Part shown: positions 7,399 through 20,173 of the stretch, one piece after another
Layout of the letters: each line of letters opens with the position of its first letter
Position numbering within the stretch: the first letter of the stretch is position 1
Source of the DNA: Deinococcus piscis
GTDB lineage: Bacteria; Deinococcota; Deinococci; Deinococcales; Deinococcaceae
Direction of reading: 5' to 3'
Length of the DNA: 64,000 nucleotides
NCBI RefSeq assembly: GCF_014653275.1
Contig: NZ_BNAL01000011.1
Location: 1 to 64,000 of the forward strand
Translations under genes and position numbers: made by a program
Notes under the pieces: model-generated
The model's input: the letters and a program-made list of their open reading frames with translations, nothing else
Database searches by the model: none
Told to the model about the DNA's origin: nothing

Positions 7399-8432
7399 AT
7401 GACAGTAGCGACAAACACCGCAGCAATGGGCATGATTGGCCTGGGCAAGATGGGCGGCAACATGGTGCGCCGCCTCCTGGCAGGTGGGCACCGCATCGCC
7501 GGATTGGACCGCGACGCTGGCGTGATGGCCGACCTCACCGCGCAGGGCATGGTAGGTGCGCACAACACTGCGGACCTGCTCGGAAAACTGGGCCAGCCTG
7601 GAGAGCGCGCCGTGTGGATGATGGTGCCCGCCGGGCCGATTACCCAGAGTGTGCTCGAAGACCTGGCCGCGCACATGGCTCCGGGCGACATCATCATTGA
7701 CGGCGGCAATTCCAACTTCAAAGACACCATGCGCCGCGCCGAGGAGCTGCGCGCTCAGGGCATTCACTATGTGGATGTGGGTACGTCCGGTGGGGTGTGG
7801 GGGCTCTCTGAGGGCTACGCCATGATGGTGGGCGGCGACGAGGCTGCTGTGGAGCGGCTGCGCCCGCTGCTGGAGACGCTCGCGCCCGCGCCTGACCGGG
7901 GCTGGGGCCGCATGGGCCCAAGCGGCTCGGGGCATTACGTCAAGATGGTCCACAACGGCATCGAGTACGGCATGATGCAGGCCTACGCCGAGGGCTTTGA
8001 GCTGATGAAGGCCAAGACTGAATTTGACCTGGACATGGCCCAGATTGCCGAGCTGTGGCGGCACGGCAGTGTCATCCGCTCCTGGTTGCTGGACCTGACC
8101 GCCGAAGCGCTTCAGCAGGATACCGGGCTGGACGGCGTGAGCGACTATGTGGCCGACTCCGGCGAGGGCCGCTGGACCATCATCGATTCGGTGGAGCAGG
8201 GCGTACCCACCCCGGTCATTACCCTGGCAACCCAGATGCGCTTCCGCAGCCAGCAGGAGCTGAGCTACGCCGGGCAGATGCTCAGCGTGATGCGCCGCGC
8301 CTTTGGTGGGCACGCCATCAAGACGGTAGAAGCTCACCGCGAAGAAGGCCTGGTGCCCGACCTCAACCCGGCCAACACCAGCGCCGCCGAGCAGCTCGGT
8401 GAAACCGGGCAGCAGCGCGTCAAGGACCCCGA

Positions 8433-8436
<4 letters not shown>
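7399..8436 (+). CDS. 6-phosphogluconate dehydrogenase, decarboxylating (short GndA/YqeC type)
   Basis: A 345-residue enzyme that converts 6-phosphogluconate to ribulose 5-phosphate and CO2 with reduction of NAD(P)+. The Rossmann motif [17 protein letters not shown] (residues 12-28), [30 protein letters not shown] and the catalytic segment [19 protein letters not shown] are all present. At about 345 residues it belongs to the short class rather than the 470-residue class. The ATG at 7399 is leaderless: TATCAT ends 6 bases upstream. Its stop overlaps the zwf start by 4 bases, giving a gnd-zwf-opcA operon for the oxidative pentose phosphate pathway. Confidence 0.93.
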
Positions 8437-10222
<1,786 letters not shown>

Positions 10223-10226
<4 letters not shown>

Positions 10227-11203
10227 CCCCGGCGGCTGTGGACCCCACCTGCTTGGAGCCGCGCCTGAGCACCGTGCGCGCTGCCGAGGGCACCATCAGC
10301 GAATTGTGGGACTGTCTGGGTGTGCAGACGCGCGCTGCTACCGGCAATCTGGTGGCCCTCACCGAGCGCATGCACCTCAAAAAGGTCGAGGGCGCGTTGG
10401 CCGGTCTTCAGGGCCGCTATGTCGGGCGGCAGATTATCGGCGTGCTGGAGGGCAGCGACGATACGGTGGAGGTGCAGGTCAGCCTCGTTCCACAAGAGGG
10501 GGGGCGCTATGTGGAGCGGTTGGTCCTGCACGCGAGTGAAGACCAGCTGCGCGGGGCCATCTTGCCGCTGCTGCGCCCGGCCACCCTCAACTACATCTGG
10601 TGGGCTGCTGAGCGCCGGCCCGGTGGCCCGCTGCTGACCGAGCTGACCGAGCTGGCCGACAAGGTGATTTGCGACTCGCTCACGCTGGACATCAGGCCGG
10701 GGCGGCACTACGCGCTGGCGGACCTGGGCTGGCCGCGGCTTAGTGGGTGGCGTGAAGCGCTGGCACAGCTGTTTGACCGCCCTGAGGGGATACAGCAGTT
10801 GCCCGGCCTGCAGGCGCTGCGGCTCACTTACGCGGGGCAAAACCCGTTGCCGGCGCAGCTGTATGGAGCTTGGGTGGCCGACACGCTGGGCTGGCCTGAT
10901 CTGGGCGGTGTCACCGTTGAATCCGAGGACTGTGAGCGTGAAAATGGCGACCTGTGCCGGGTCGAGCTGTATGGAGGCGGGGCCCATTTCGTGTTGGAAG
11001 CAGGGGAGGGCGGTGTGATTCACGCACAGGCCGAGTGGGCTGGTGGTGGATTTCAGTCCAGTTTGCATCTGCGCCGCCTTCCTCTGGCCGCAGGTTTGGC
11101 CGAGCTGCTGGCCGATGCCCGCCCGCACACTGCCTTCGAGCGGGCCTGGGCGCGTGTTCGCTCGGAGCCGCGCTGGACGGTGGACTTGCCCACAGTACGA
11201 TAA
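10223..11203 (+). CDS. Glucose-6-phosphate dehydrogenase assembly protein OpcA
   Basis: A 326-residue OpcA-like protein. In cyanobacteria and actinobacteria OpcA promotes G6PDH oligomerisation or redox activation. Family features are [20 protein letters not shown] in the N-terminal part, [19 protein letters not shown] around residues 115-135, and [18 protein letters not shown]. It starts at a GTG inside the zwf stop (GTGA), which supports a joint role with the enzyme encoded upstream. About 80 bases separate its stop from the convergent lipoprotein gene. Confidence 0.88.
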
Positions 11204-11285
11204 GCAGCTGCATAGGGGGCAAGACTGCGCCGGGCAAAATGCCAGGTGGAAACTTGCTCCCTGTGTGTATGTGCGGGGTTTAGGT

Positions 11286-11786
11286 TTAGGTACCTGGGGC
11301 AAATCGCACGCTGCCGCGCAGGCGCACGGCGGCGTAGTAAGCAGTCGCTGCCGAGAAGCAGCCCGGCTGGGCTGAGGCAGACTTGCGCTCACAGATGGCC
11401 CACAGGTTGCGGCGAAAAGCTTCGTCACTGGCGAGGCGGTTGGCCGCTGTCGGCTCCAAGACCCGCAGGTTGTGGTACGCGAAATCGTGGACGATACAAG
11501 CAGGCGTGAACTCCGCGCGGTAACCCAAGCCCAGTCCCTTAGGGGCACTACAGCCGTTGCTCGCCCAGTCCAGCTCAGGCCACAGCGGCTCCAGGGCCGG
11601 GCGGGCCAGCGTAAAAGCTTCTGGCGTGCCCCAGCCCAGCGTCTGGACCAGGCTAATGGCCGCTTCAGCGCGGGCCAGCAGGGCGGGGGAGGGAGCCTGC
11701 GGCTGCACAGCGGGCACGCAAGCACTCAGAGTGCCGGCCAGCAGCAGGCCCGCCGCGCCAGCCCGCCAGAGCAGGCCAGGGCGCAT
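11286..11786 (-). CDS. Lipoprotein of the prokaryotic phospholipase A2 family
   Basis: A 166-residue secreted lipoprotein. Residues 1-22 form a signal peptide with lipobox LSAC (Cys 23). The mature part carries the prokaryotic PLA2 pattern: SNGCSAP, then PACIVHDFAYHN with the catalytic His-Asp pair near residue 98, an Asp in LASDEAFRRNLWAIC, and paired cysteines. These enzymes hydrolyse phospholipid sn-2 esters. Its ATG overlaps the stop of etfA (TGATG), so it is probably translated from the etfBA transcript although the functions look unrelated. Confidence 0.8.
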   Translation of the reverse strand: MRPGLLWRAGAAGLLLAGTLSACVPAVQPQAPSPALLARAEAAISLVQTLGWGTPEAFTLARPALEPLWPELDWASNGCSAPKGLGLGYRAEFTPACIVHDFAYHNLRVLEPTAANRLASDEAFRRNLWAICERKSASAQPGCFSAATAYYAAVRLRGSVRFAPGT

Positions 11787-12733
11787 CAGCGGCTGGCTTG
11801 AATCAGGGCGGGGACGATCTCGTTCACGTCACCTACGATGCCGTAATCGGCCACCTTGAAGATGGGGGCGTCGGCGTCCTTGTTGATCGCCACGATGTAT
11901 TTGCTCTTGCCCATGCCCGACAGGTGCTGCACTGCGCCGCTCACGCCCAGGGCAATGTAAGCGCCGGGCTGCACGGTCTTGCCGGTCTGGCCCACCTGCT
12001 CACCATAGGGACGCCAGCCTGCGTCCACCACAGCGCGGGTGGCTCCAACCCCGGCTCCCAGGGCGTCGGCCAGACCTTCGACCAGGGTGCTGAAGTTCTC
12101 GGCGCTGCCTACGCCACGGCCACCCGTCACGATGATGTCGGCTTCGCTCAGGGACACGCGGTCCAGCTTTTCTTCGTTCTTGCCGGTCACCTGCAAGCGG
12201 GGCTGAGGGAGTTCCAGCTCCACGTCGTACTGCTCGGCGGTCTGGCCCGTAGCGGCGGCGGGCTGAAAAGCACCAGGCTTGACCGTGACCACCACGGTGG
12301 GAGCGCTGGCCTGCTGGGTTTCGGTCACGCGGGCCAGGTACGAGTAGCGCTGGCTTTGCAGGCCGCCGTCTACTGCCTGAAGGGCAATAGCGTCTTCCAG
12401 ATAGGGGGCGTCCAGGCGCACGGCGACGCGGGGAGCGTACTCGCGGCCCGAGCGGCTGCCGCCGATCATCACGGTGTTGGCCTGACCCTGTTGGGCAATC
12501 TGCGCGGCGGCGGCGGTCCAGACTTCGGCGCTGTACTGCGCCAGTTCGGGGCGGTCTGCCACCAGCACCTGGTCAGCAAACTGGGCGGCTTGGTTGGCGA
12601 CTTCGTTTACGCCGCTGCCCAGCACCAGCACGGTGACCGGCCCGCTCTGGCCCGAGGCGCGGGCGGCCTGGACCATTTCGGCAGTGGATTTGGACAGCTG
12701 ACCATCTTTGTGTTCGGCAATAATCAGAATCAT
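11786..12733 (-). CDS. Electron transfer flavoprotein alpha subunit
   Basis: A 315-residue ETF alpha (FixB) subunit. It carries the FAD of the heterodimer and passes electrons from acyl-CoA and other dehydrogenases to the quinone pool. The C-terminal FAD domain is clear: [51 protein letters not shown] and [21 protein letters not shown] Shine-Dalgarno AAGGAGCTCC precedes the ATG. It lies 46 bases downstream of etfB, and its stop overlaps the phospholipase gene. Confidence 0.95.
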   Translation of the reverse strand: MILIIAEHKDGQLSKSTAEMVQAARASGQSGPVTVLVLGSGVNEVANQAAQFADQVLVADRPELAQYSAEVWTAAAAQIAQQGQANTVMIGGSRSGREYAPRVAVRLDAPYLEDAIALQAVDGGLQSQRYSYLARVTETQQASAPTVVVTVKPGAFQPAAATGQTAEQYDVELELPQPRLQVTGKNEEKLDRVSLSEADIIVTGGRGVGSAENFSTLVEGLADALGAGVGATRAVVDAGWRPYGEQVGQTGKTVQPGAYIALGVSGAVQHLSGMGKSKYIVAINKDADAPIFKVADYGIVGDVNEIVPALIQASR

Positions 12734-12779
12734 TAGAAGGAGCTCCTTAAAGGGGAAAAAGGAAAGAAGTGGGACAGGT

Positions 12780-13541
12780 TCAGTTCAGGACTTTGGCTTC
12801 GCTGCGCAGCAGGTTGATGAGTTCCTGGGCGGCGGCCTGCGGGTCTTTGCCGTCAATCATTTGGTTCTTGCGGCTGCGCACCTGAATCTCGCTGCTGACC
12901 AGTTGTACCTTGCTCTCGGCACCGAAGCGGCTGAGGTCGTCCTTACGCAGCTCCTTTTTCTTGGCCTTCATGATGTTGGGCAGCGTGGGGTAGCGCGGCT
13001 CGTTCAGACCCTGCTGGGTGGTCACCACGGCGGGGAGGTCCATCTGGAAGTTCTCGCTGCCGCTGTCCACGTCGTGCTTGCCGCTCAGGGCCGTGCCGCT
13101 GAGGGACAAGTCGTTGGTCCAGGTGGCCTGCGGCCAGCCCAGGCGCTCGGCAGTGGCTGCGCCCAGGGCCTGGCTGTCCCAGTCGGCCTGCTGCCCACCG
13201 GCCAGGATCAGGCTGACGCCCTCTTCCTGGGCCACGGTGGCCACAATCTTGCTCACGGTGATGGGGTCCAGGTAGCTGCTGGTTTCCACATGAATGGCGC
13301 GGTCAATGCCCATCGCCAGAGCCGTGCGGACCGCGTCCTCGGTCTGGGCGGGGCCCACTGCCAGGCCAATAATCTCTTCGACGTCCGCGCCGCCCTCACG
13401 CAGTTGCAGGGCTTCTTCTACGCCGTACTCGTCCATGCCGTCAATCACCATGGTGGTGCCGCTCAGGTCCATCTGCCCCCCCGCTGCTTTTACGCGGGCT
13501 TCGGCGTCGGGGACTTGGCGAATCAGAGTCAGAATTTTCAT
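12780..13541 (-). CDS. Electron transfer flavoprotein beta subunit
   Basis: A 253-residue ETF beta (FixA) subunit that forms the ETF heterodimer with the next gene and binds AMP. Recognisable features are the N-terminal [54 protein letters not shown] and the recognition-loop region [21 protein letters not shown] strong AGGAGGAGA ribosome site precedes the ATG, unlike the many leaderless genes nearby. A TATATC -10 candidate at 13590-13585 would give a leader of about 37 bases. Confidence 0.95.
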   Translation of the reverse strand: MKILTLIRQVPDAEARVKAAGGQMDLSGTTMVIDGMDEYGVEEALQLREGGADVEEIIGLAVGPAQTEDAVRTALAMGIDRAIHVETSSYLDPITVSKIVATVAQEEGVSLILAGGQQADWDSQALGAATAERLGWPQATWTNDLSLSGTALSGKHDVDSGSENFQMDLPAVVTTQQGLNEPRYPTLPNIMKAKKKELRKDDLSRFGAESKVQLVSSEIQVRSRKNQMIDGKDPQAAAQELINLLRSEAKVLN

Positions 13542-13848
13542 AGGTCTCCTCCTGGATGCCGGGCTGCTACGGTGCGGCAGCCCCGATATAGATTGATTCC
13601 GGCTGCTTCAGTTTAGGGCAGGTCGCTCCCTGTGACTCTTTCTGTTTCTTCGCTGGGGAATACCGACCTTCTCCCCGGCGCTCAGAAATCAGCGCACACC
13701 CACAAACTTGAACCGAGTCCAATTTTCTGGAGTGTAACAGATTTTTCCGCTTTGATTTTTGTGCCTGTCGGACCGGCGAAGGGATCGCTGCCCCCTGCCC
13801 AGGGCCAAATTCAGAAAGCGGTCACGTACCTGAGGGTAGACTGCACCC

Positions 13849-14508
13849 ATGAAAAAGATGCTGACAGTGATGGTTCTGGCAAGCTTGAGCGTGGCCGGCG
13901 CGCAGCGTGGCTTCCAGGTGGGCCAGACAGGCGTGGAAGTGGGCCTGACCGGCGGAGTCGCTGGCGGCAGCAGCGCCGAAGGCTTTGTGCATGTGCCTGC
14001 TGTGGCCGGTCCTCTGGGCCTCAAAGTGAGTGGCCGCCTGAGCAAAATCAGCGACGCAGTCAACGATGAAGCCGTGACCCAGGGCCTCTTTGATTTTGCC
14101 CAGGCTGGCTATACCGAAGCAGGACAGCATGTGGTGCTGGGTGTTGATGGCACTTACCGTCTGGGACAGCTGTCACCTGGTGCTGACACCACCCTGTATG
14201 CCGGTGGCCGCTACGGCGCTTTCAATGCCACTGTGACGGACGGCGACAACAAGACCTCTACCTATGCCACCAACGCTTTTGGCGTGGGCGGCGGCCTGCA
14301 AGTGGCCTACCCGGTGGCCAGCAACCTCAGCGTGATTGGTGATGTGGGCGTGGATCAGTTCTTTGGCGGCAGCATCACCTACACCGACAGCAGCGGACGC
14401 AGCGAAACCAGCCGCCCTGGTGACGCGGCTTATAGCACCCAGGACGACATCCTCAACCAGCCGGGCACGGTGTTCAAAGCCAAAGTAGGCGTCAAGCTCA
14501 AGCTCTGA
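13849..14508 (+). CDS. Secreted beta-rich protein, probable outer-membrane type
   Basis: A 219-residue protein with a cleavable signal peptide (MKKMLTVMVLASLSVAGAQ; cleavage likely after AGA). The rest is rich in Gly, Thr, Val and Ala with alternating hydrophobic residues, and it ends in KVGVKLKL. This pattern suggests an 8-stranded outer-membrane barrel or surface protein. I do not recognise a named family. The start is leaderless (TAGACT ends 6 bases before the ATG). A GC-rich hairpin follows the stop. Bases 13542-13848 upstream hold the etfB leader on the other strand and no gene that I can support. Confidence 0.6.
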   Translation: MKKMLTVMVLASLSVAGAQRGFQVGQTGVEVGLTGGVAGGSSAEGFVHVPAVAGPLGLKVSGRLSKISDAVNDEAVTQGLFDFAQAGYTEAGQHVVLGVDGTYRLGQLSPGADTTLYAGGRYGAFNATVTDGDNKTSTYATNAFGVGGGLQVAYPVASNLSVIGDVGVDQFFGGSITYTDSSGRSETSRPGDAAYSTQDDILNQPGTVFKAKVGVKLKL

Positions 14509-14522
14509 AGCTGCGCACTCTG

Positions 14523-14563
14523 GACGGGCCACTCCTGCTTGGGGGTAGGCCCGCCCTCTTTCG
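14523..14563 (+). terminator. Possible terminator
   Basis: CGGGCC and GGCCCG arms (14525-14530, 14548-14553) surround a 17-base loop, followed by a CTCTTTC tract. The stem is short and the loop long, so this is tentative. Confidence 0.4.
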
Positions 14564-14593
14564 TTGGGGTGCAGCAGTCCTATCATTTGGGCT

Positions 14594-15379
14594 GTGACCC
14601 GCCCCCGCTCCTCCCGTACCACTGACCGCACAGCAGATTCTCCCCGCCTTCAGCCGATGGCTCCAGCGCCGGATGACTCTGCGCCGTTTGACGCAGGACA
14701 CGCTGCATTGCCGCCAGCTCCCTCAGCAGCGAACAGGTTCTTACAGCGGTTGTTTGGTGTGGCTTTGGCCGGCGCAGCAGGATTCATGGCCCTGTCGCTG
14801 CTGTTCATTTTCGCGGTGGTGGCTTTTGTCACGGGCTTTTGGGGCCTTGGTGTCCTTTTGCTGGCCCTGTTGCTGCTCGCTGCTGTAGGCATTGCCTATT
14901 TTGGGCTGCAGACTGCCCGCCGTGGGGTGAGGCAAGGCCAGCAGCAGCTTCAGCGCGTGCAGGGGGAGTTGGGCCAAGTTCAGGAGCAAGCGCAGCAGCA
15001 AGCAGCGCGGCGCGAATTGGCGCGGCTGTGGAACCGTTTTGCCCCGCAGCTGCCTGCGGAAGCTCGCCCGGCCCTGCGCGCCACCATCACTGCGGCAGAC
15101 CGCGCCCTGAACGCTGTAGATGATGAATTGCCGGGCCGTGAAAGGTACGAAGTCCAGCAGGCGGCCACGCAGGACCTTCCCGCATTGTTGGAATTGCACC
15201 AGCGGAGTGGAGGCAACACGGCAGAACTGCTCCAGTCCCTCGCGCTGATAGAGCAGCGGATGCGCCAAATCGCAGTACAGCTGCAAGAGGAGCGCAGGCG
15301 TGAGGCAGCAGCTCAGCGAGAGTATCTGAACAGCAAGTACGCGGGCGACTTACTAGATTCTGACCCGCACCAGCCCTAA
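14594..15379 (+). CDS. Membrane protein with C-terminal coiled coil, unknown function
   Basis: A 261-residue protein without a family that I recognise. It has a short disordered N-terminus, two adjacent membrane helices at about residues 55-110 (ending in LLLALLLLAAVGIAYFGLQ), then a cytoplasmic-looking helical region. That region begins with the Gln-rich heptad run RQGQQQLQRVQGELGQVQEQ and continues to a charged C-terminal helix (IAVQLQEERRREAAAQREYL). The GTG at 14594 is preferred because TATCAT (14581-14586) ends 7 bases upstream, a leaderless start; an earlier in-frame ATG lies upstream of the promoter. It may organise proteins at the membrane, but that is only a guess. Confidence 0.55.
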   Translation: MTRPRSSRTTDRTADSPRLQPMAPAPDDSAPFDAGHAALPPAPSAANRFLQRLFGVALAGAAGFMALSLLFIFAVVAFVTGFWGLGVLLLALLLLAAVGIAYFGLQTARRGVRQGQQQLQRVQGELGQVQEQAQQQAARRELARLWNRFAPQLPAEARPALRATITAADRALNAVDDELPGRERYEVQQAATQDLPALLELHQRSGGNTAELLQSLALIEQRMRQIAVQLQEERRREAAAQREYLNSKYAGDLLDSDPHQP

Positions 15380-15457
15380 ACCTGCGGCAAAGTTTGCCCT
15401 AAATTACATTGTGTCAATTCTCATGGATGACTAGGCCGAGCTGTCAGACTGAATCCC

Positions 15458-16030
15458 ATGAAACATTTTGTTTTTCCGACCGCACAGCAGGCTGACGCTT
15501 TTGCTAACGAACTGAAGACCCAGGGCCTGGTGCGTGAAGACCACCGTCAGCACGCCTACACCCAGGGCCAGACCGAAGGCTTTGCTGGCCGCACCACGGG
15601 TACCCAGTACAGCACCGACCACTACACCGCTGGCACCTATGACGCTGACCGCGACGGCAGCACCGTAGGCGACGAAGCCCTCAAGGGCACGGCTGTGGGC
15701 GCTGCTACCGGCGCTGCTGCTGGTCTGGCCGGCGCTGCCCTGGCCGGTGCTACCGCCGCCACCGTGGCTACCGGCGGCCTGGCTGCTCCCCTGATTGGTC
15801 TGACCCTGCTGGGCAGTGGCGTAGGCGCTGCTGTGGGCGCTGCTGGTGAAGCCGCCCGCGAAGCCGACGATGCCGCTTACCACGACACCTACGAAACCCC
15901 CGACACCCACTACAGCACCCTGAGCGAAACCTATCAGGGTGGTGGCCGCGCCGTGGCCGTGGACGACAACGTGGACGGCGCTGCTGTGATGGCCGCTGCT
16001 GAGAAGCACGGTGGCCGTCTGGTCGGCTAA
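15458..16030 (+). CDS. Gly/Ala-rich protein with N-terminal YflT/heat-stress-like segment, unknown function
   Basis: A 190-residue protein of unknown function. The N-terminus (KHFVFPTAQQADAFANELK) resembles the short alpha/beta fold seen in general-stress YflT-like proteins. The middle (residues about 75-130) is a Gly/Ala-rich hydrophobic hairpin of the glycine-zipper kind, GTAVGAATGAAAGLAGAALA. The C-terminus returns to a soluble segment ending AAVMAAAEKHGGRLVG. The sequence is acidic and very low in Lys and Cys. A CAGACT box 7 bases before the ATG may be a leaderless promoter. A strong terminator follows. Confidence 0.55.
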   Translation: MKHFVFPTAQQADAFANELKTQGLVREDHRQHAYTQGQTEGFAGRTTGTQYSTDHYTAGTYDADRDGSTVGDEALKGTAVGAATGAAAGLAGAALAGATAATVATGGLAAPLIGLTLLGSGVGAAVGAAGEAAREADDAAYHDTYETPDTHYSTLSETYQGGGRAVAVDDNVDGAAVMAAAEKHGGRLVG

Positions 16031-16061
16031 GCCTGACCTGCGAGTCTCTCGCACCTAGAAT

Positions 16062-16095
16062 GGGCAGTGCCATAGCGCACTGCCCGTCTTTTTTG
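16062..16095 (+). terminator. Rho-independent terminator
   Basis: Perfect 9-bp arms GGGCAGTGC/GCACTGCCC with a short loop, followed by a T-rich run (tcttttttgg). It ends the Gly/Ala-rich protein gene. Confidence 0.88.
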
Positions 16096-16128
16096 GTTCC
16101 TCGCAGCTGTTGGCCTGCTCTGTTGCTC

Positions 16129-16686
16129 TTATGACCTTTTGCTCAGCTTGCCGCTGGGCCACTCCACACTGAGGACGTCCAACAAGGTCTGTTGTTGCCA
16201 TAGGGTAGGCGCCTCTAAATTGTTGGCCTGCGCCACATAGAGGCTGCGTACTGTTCCGTGCGTGACCACGGCTACGCAGCCTTGCGGGTGGGTTGTCATC
16301 ACAGCCCGGAGGGCCGCCGTGAACCGCTCACGGGCCAGGTCAGCACTTTCCTCACCGAAGACCACCTCAGCGGAGTGGGCAAAAAAGCGTCCTATCTGAG
16401 CCTGGAGCTCGCCTGGCTGTGCATAAAAGGGCACCGTGTAGCGCAGCTGCTCATGCAGGCCCAGCATTCGGTGGCAGGGCACGCTTAGCGCCTGGGCCAG
16501 CGCCTGCGCTGTGGCGGCGGCTTTGGGTTCTTCGCTGGAAACCACCACGCCGGGATGTGGGTGCAGCGTGGCTATCAGGTCGGGCAGCCCGGCCAGTGCG
16601 CCGGGAGCCAACTCCCACTCGTGGCTGGGCTTCTGTGGATCAGGTGCGGGCATACCGTGACGAATGAGATGAAGGACACGGGACAT
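16129..16686 (-). CDS. Histidine phosphatase superfamily (phosphoglycerate mutase-like) protein
   Basis: A 185-residue protein of the histidine phosphatase superfamily. The phosphohistidine motif LIRHGMP is at residues 7-13, SSEEPKAAATAQAL supplies the second phosphate-pocket residues, and VVTHGTVRSL has the second catalytic His. The substrate cannot be predicted; length and motif fit broad-specificity phosphatases. A TACCTT box ends 6 bases before the ATG, so the start is probably leaderless. It is an isolated gene downstream of glyS. Confidence 0.8.
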   Translation of the reverse strand: MSRVLHLIRHGMPAPDPQKPSHEWELAPGALAGLPDLIATLHPHPGVVVSSEEPKAAATAQALAQALSVPCHRMLGLHEQLRYTVPFYAQPGELQAQIGRFFAHSAEVVFGEESADLARERFTAALRAVMTTHPQGCVAVVTHGTVRSLYVAQANNLEAPTLWQQQTLLDVLSVEWPSGKLSKRS

Positions 16687-16789
16687 AGGAATAAGGTAGA
16701 GCGCTGACTTATCAGGAGAGAGGCCGGAGGATGGGGTGCTGGCCTTGTCTGCTGCGTAGAGGCGTACTAGACGCTATGGGGCCGCAACG

Positions 16790-16817
16790 AAGAAAACCCC
16801 CCGCTGCGGGGCGGGGG
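16790..16817 (-). terminator. Terminator of glyS
   Basis: On the minus strand, CCCCCGC and GCGGGGG arms around a 6-base loop are followed by GTTTTCTT. It lies 37 bases after the glyS stop. Confidence 0.8.
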
Positions 16818-16853
16818 ATTGAGCGTGGGCTGGGGAGCCCTGAAATACCGGTC

Positions 16854-18368
<1,515 letters not shown>

Positions 18369-18424
18369 GGTGTGGCTCCTTTGCGGTGTGGTCAGGGCCT
18401 CTGAACCTTCCAGGCCTCCTGACC

Positions 18425-18600
18425 AAAAGACTGTCCCGGACGAGTTGCCTGCGCGGCACACTCATCCGGGGACGCACGGGACATGCGCGGTTCCACCCCA
18501 GTTCCAGACACTCGCTGGCACCTTTTCGCCTTTATTCCGGCTCCCCGCTGCCCTTCCCGCGTGCCCAAACCTCTGCCTGACTCACACTGTCTCAGACTCG
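18425..18600 (-). promoter_or_regulatory. T-box riboswitch leader of glyS
   Basis: Read on the minus strand, the antiterminator is textbook. GGGG (18499-18496) is followed by the T-box bulge UGGAACC (18495-18489), then GCGCA pairing with UGCGU, then CCCC (18471-18468). The competing terminator uses CCCGGAUGAGU and ACUCGUCCGGG (one G-U pair) and ends in UCUUUU at 18430-18425. Uncharged tRNA-Gly would pair with the bulge and favour antitermination. Stem I and the specifier loop should lie at about 18600-18520, but I could not place the specifier codon with certainty, so the 5' boundary is approximate. Confidence 0.85.
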
Positions 18601-18748
18601 CTCTTAGGTGGTGCTGGCGCGGTACTCCTTCGGTTCACTGCCTGAAGGTATTGTGGCCCGGCGGGGGGGCAGTTTGCAATATCTGCGGGTGAGCTGCGCG
18701 CGGGCAAATGTGTACGCTGAGGGCCGCACCCCGTGGAAGACTGCCGCT

Positions 18749-20173
18749 ATGACCTCAGACCAAGGCCGCTGGGCGCAGCTTCTTAGCCATGAGCGCCTCC
18801 ACGACGTGCGGAGTCAGGGCCGCGCTGCCCACCATTCAGAAACAGGGCGCAGCGAGTTCGACGCTGACTATGGCCGCCTGACCTTTTCGAGTGCGTTTCG
18901 CCGTTTGCAGGACAAGACGCAGGTGTTTCCGCTTGCCAAATCGGACTTTACCCGGACCCGGCTCACCCACACGTTGGAAGTGGCGAACGTAGGCCGGGGC
19001 TTGGGCAAAAGCTTTGGGCTGCTGCTCGCCCGGCGTGGCCAACTGCCCGCCCACCTGTCTCCTGACGACATAGGCACCGTCGTCAGCGTGGCGTGCTTGG
19101 CGCACGATATCGGCAATCCGCCGTTCGGCCACAGTGGCGAAGCTTCTATTCAGGAGTGGGCCCAGCGCTGCGCCGCCGAACTGCGCCCTCACCTGAGCGA
19201 CGCCGAGTTCGGGGACTTGGCCTGCTTTGAGGGCAACGCGCAGAGCTTCCGTATCATGGCGCGGCTGTGGGGACGGCAGCGGCCCGGTGGTGCGCGGCTG
19301 ACCCTGGCCAGCTACGGCGCACTGCTCAAGTATCCCCAGGGCAGCGCCCATGCACGCGACAAGGCGCACTGTGCCCGCAAGAAATTCAACTATGTGCAGG
19401 CCGATGCGGCGCTGGCTGAGGCAGTGCGCGCTGGTCTGGGCCTCGCGCCGCTCGGTGAGGGCCGCTTTGCCCGTCATCCGCTGGTGTACCTGATGGAAGC
19501 GGCAGATGACATCTGCTACCGGGTGGTGGACCTGGAAGATGCTGAGGAAGCGGGACTGATTTCGCGCCGCCGCTTTGCCGAGCTGCTGCGGCCCATGCTG
19601 CCGCAGTATTTGAAAGACATGACTGAGGACGAGCTGTGCGGGCGTCCGCTGTCCGAGTTGCGGGCGCAGGCCATCGGTGAGCTGATGCGTGCGGTGATGC
19701 TGGTGGCCGAGACACACCTTGATGAACTCCGGGAAGGCACGTTCGCTCAGGCCCTGATAGACGCCGTTGGTGAGCAGTCGCCAGACGTGCTGGCTGCGTT
19801 TGAAGCGCTGGGCGCAGAAGCCAAAGCGCAGGTTTACACCGATGAGCGGGTGCTGCAAGTGGAGTTTGCGGGATTCAAGGTCATCGGCGGGTTGCTGGGT
19901 GAGCTGATGCAGGCCCTGCCGCCCGGACTGAGTGACGGCCAGAACCTCAGTGCCTCTGGCGGAAAATTGCTGAAGCTCTTGCCCGAAACATACCTTCTGG
20001 TGCGCCCTGATGAGGAACTGGTTGCCCTGGCCAAAGAGGGCAAAAAAGAAGAGCTGGTGCGGCGGCTGACCCCTTATGAGCGCACCCTGGTCATGACGGA
20101 CTACGTTTCGGCGATGACCGACAGCTACGCGCTGGAACTACACCGCATCCTGACGGGGGTCAAATTGCCTTGA
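18749..20173 (+). CDS. Deoxyguanosinetriphosphate triphosphohydrolase-like protein
   Basis: A 474-residue HD-domain enzyme. Dgt proteins hydrolyse dGTP (some act on other dNTPs) to the nucleoside and triphosphate, tuning DNA precursor pools. The N-terminal FSSAFRRLQDKTQVFPL, then RTRLTHTLEVANVGR with a metal-binding His, and VSVACLAHDIGNPPFGHSGE with the HD pair (residues about 115-130) match the family, as does LMEAADDICYRVVDLEDA. The ATG at 18749 starts the family sequence; the frame extends about 47 codons upstream without similarity. The stop lies inside the left arm of the next gene's operator. Confidence 0.9.
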   Translation: MTSDQGRWAQLLSHERLHDVRSQGRAAHHSETGRSEFDADYGRLTFSSAFRRLQDKTQVFPLAKSDFTRTRLTHTLEVANVGRGLGKSFGLLLARRGQLPAHLSPDDIGTVVSVACLAHDIGNPPFGHSGEASIQEWAQRCAAELRPHLSDAEFGDLACFEGNAQSFRIMARLWGRQRPGGARLTLASYGALLKYPQGSAHARDKAHCARKKFNYVQADAALAEAVRAGLGLAPLGEGRFARHPLVYLMEAADDICYRVVDLEDAEEAGLISRRRFAELLRPMLPQYLKDMTEDELCGRPLSELRAQAIGELMRAVMLVAETHLDELREGTFAQALIDAVGEQSPDVLAAFEALGAEAKAQVYTDERVLQVEFAGFKVIGGLLGELMQALPPGLSDGQNLSASGGKLLKLLPETYLLVRPDEELVALAKEGKKEELVRRLTPYERTLVMTDYVSAMTDSYALELHRILTGVKLP

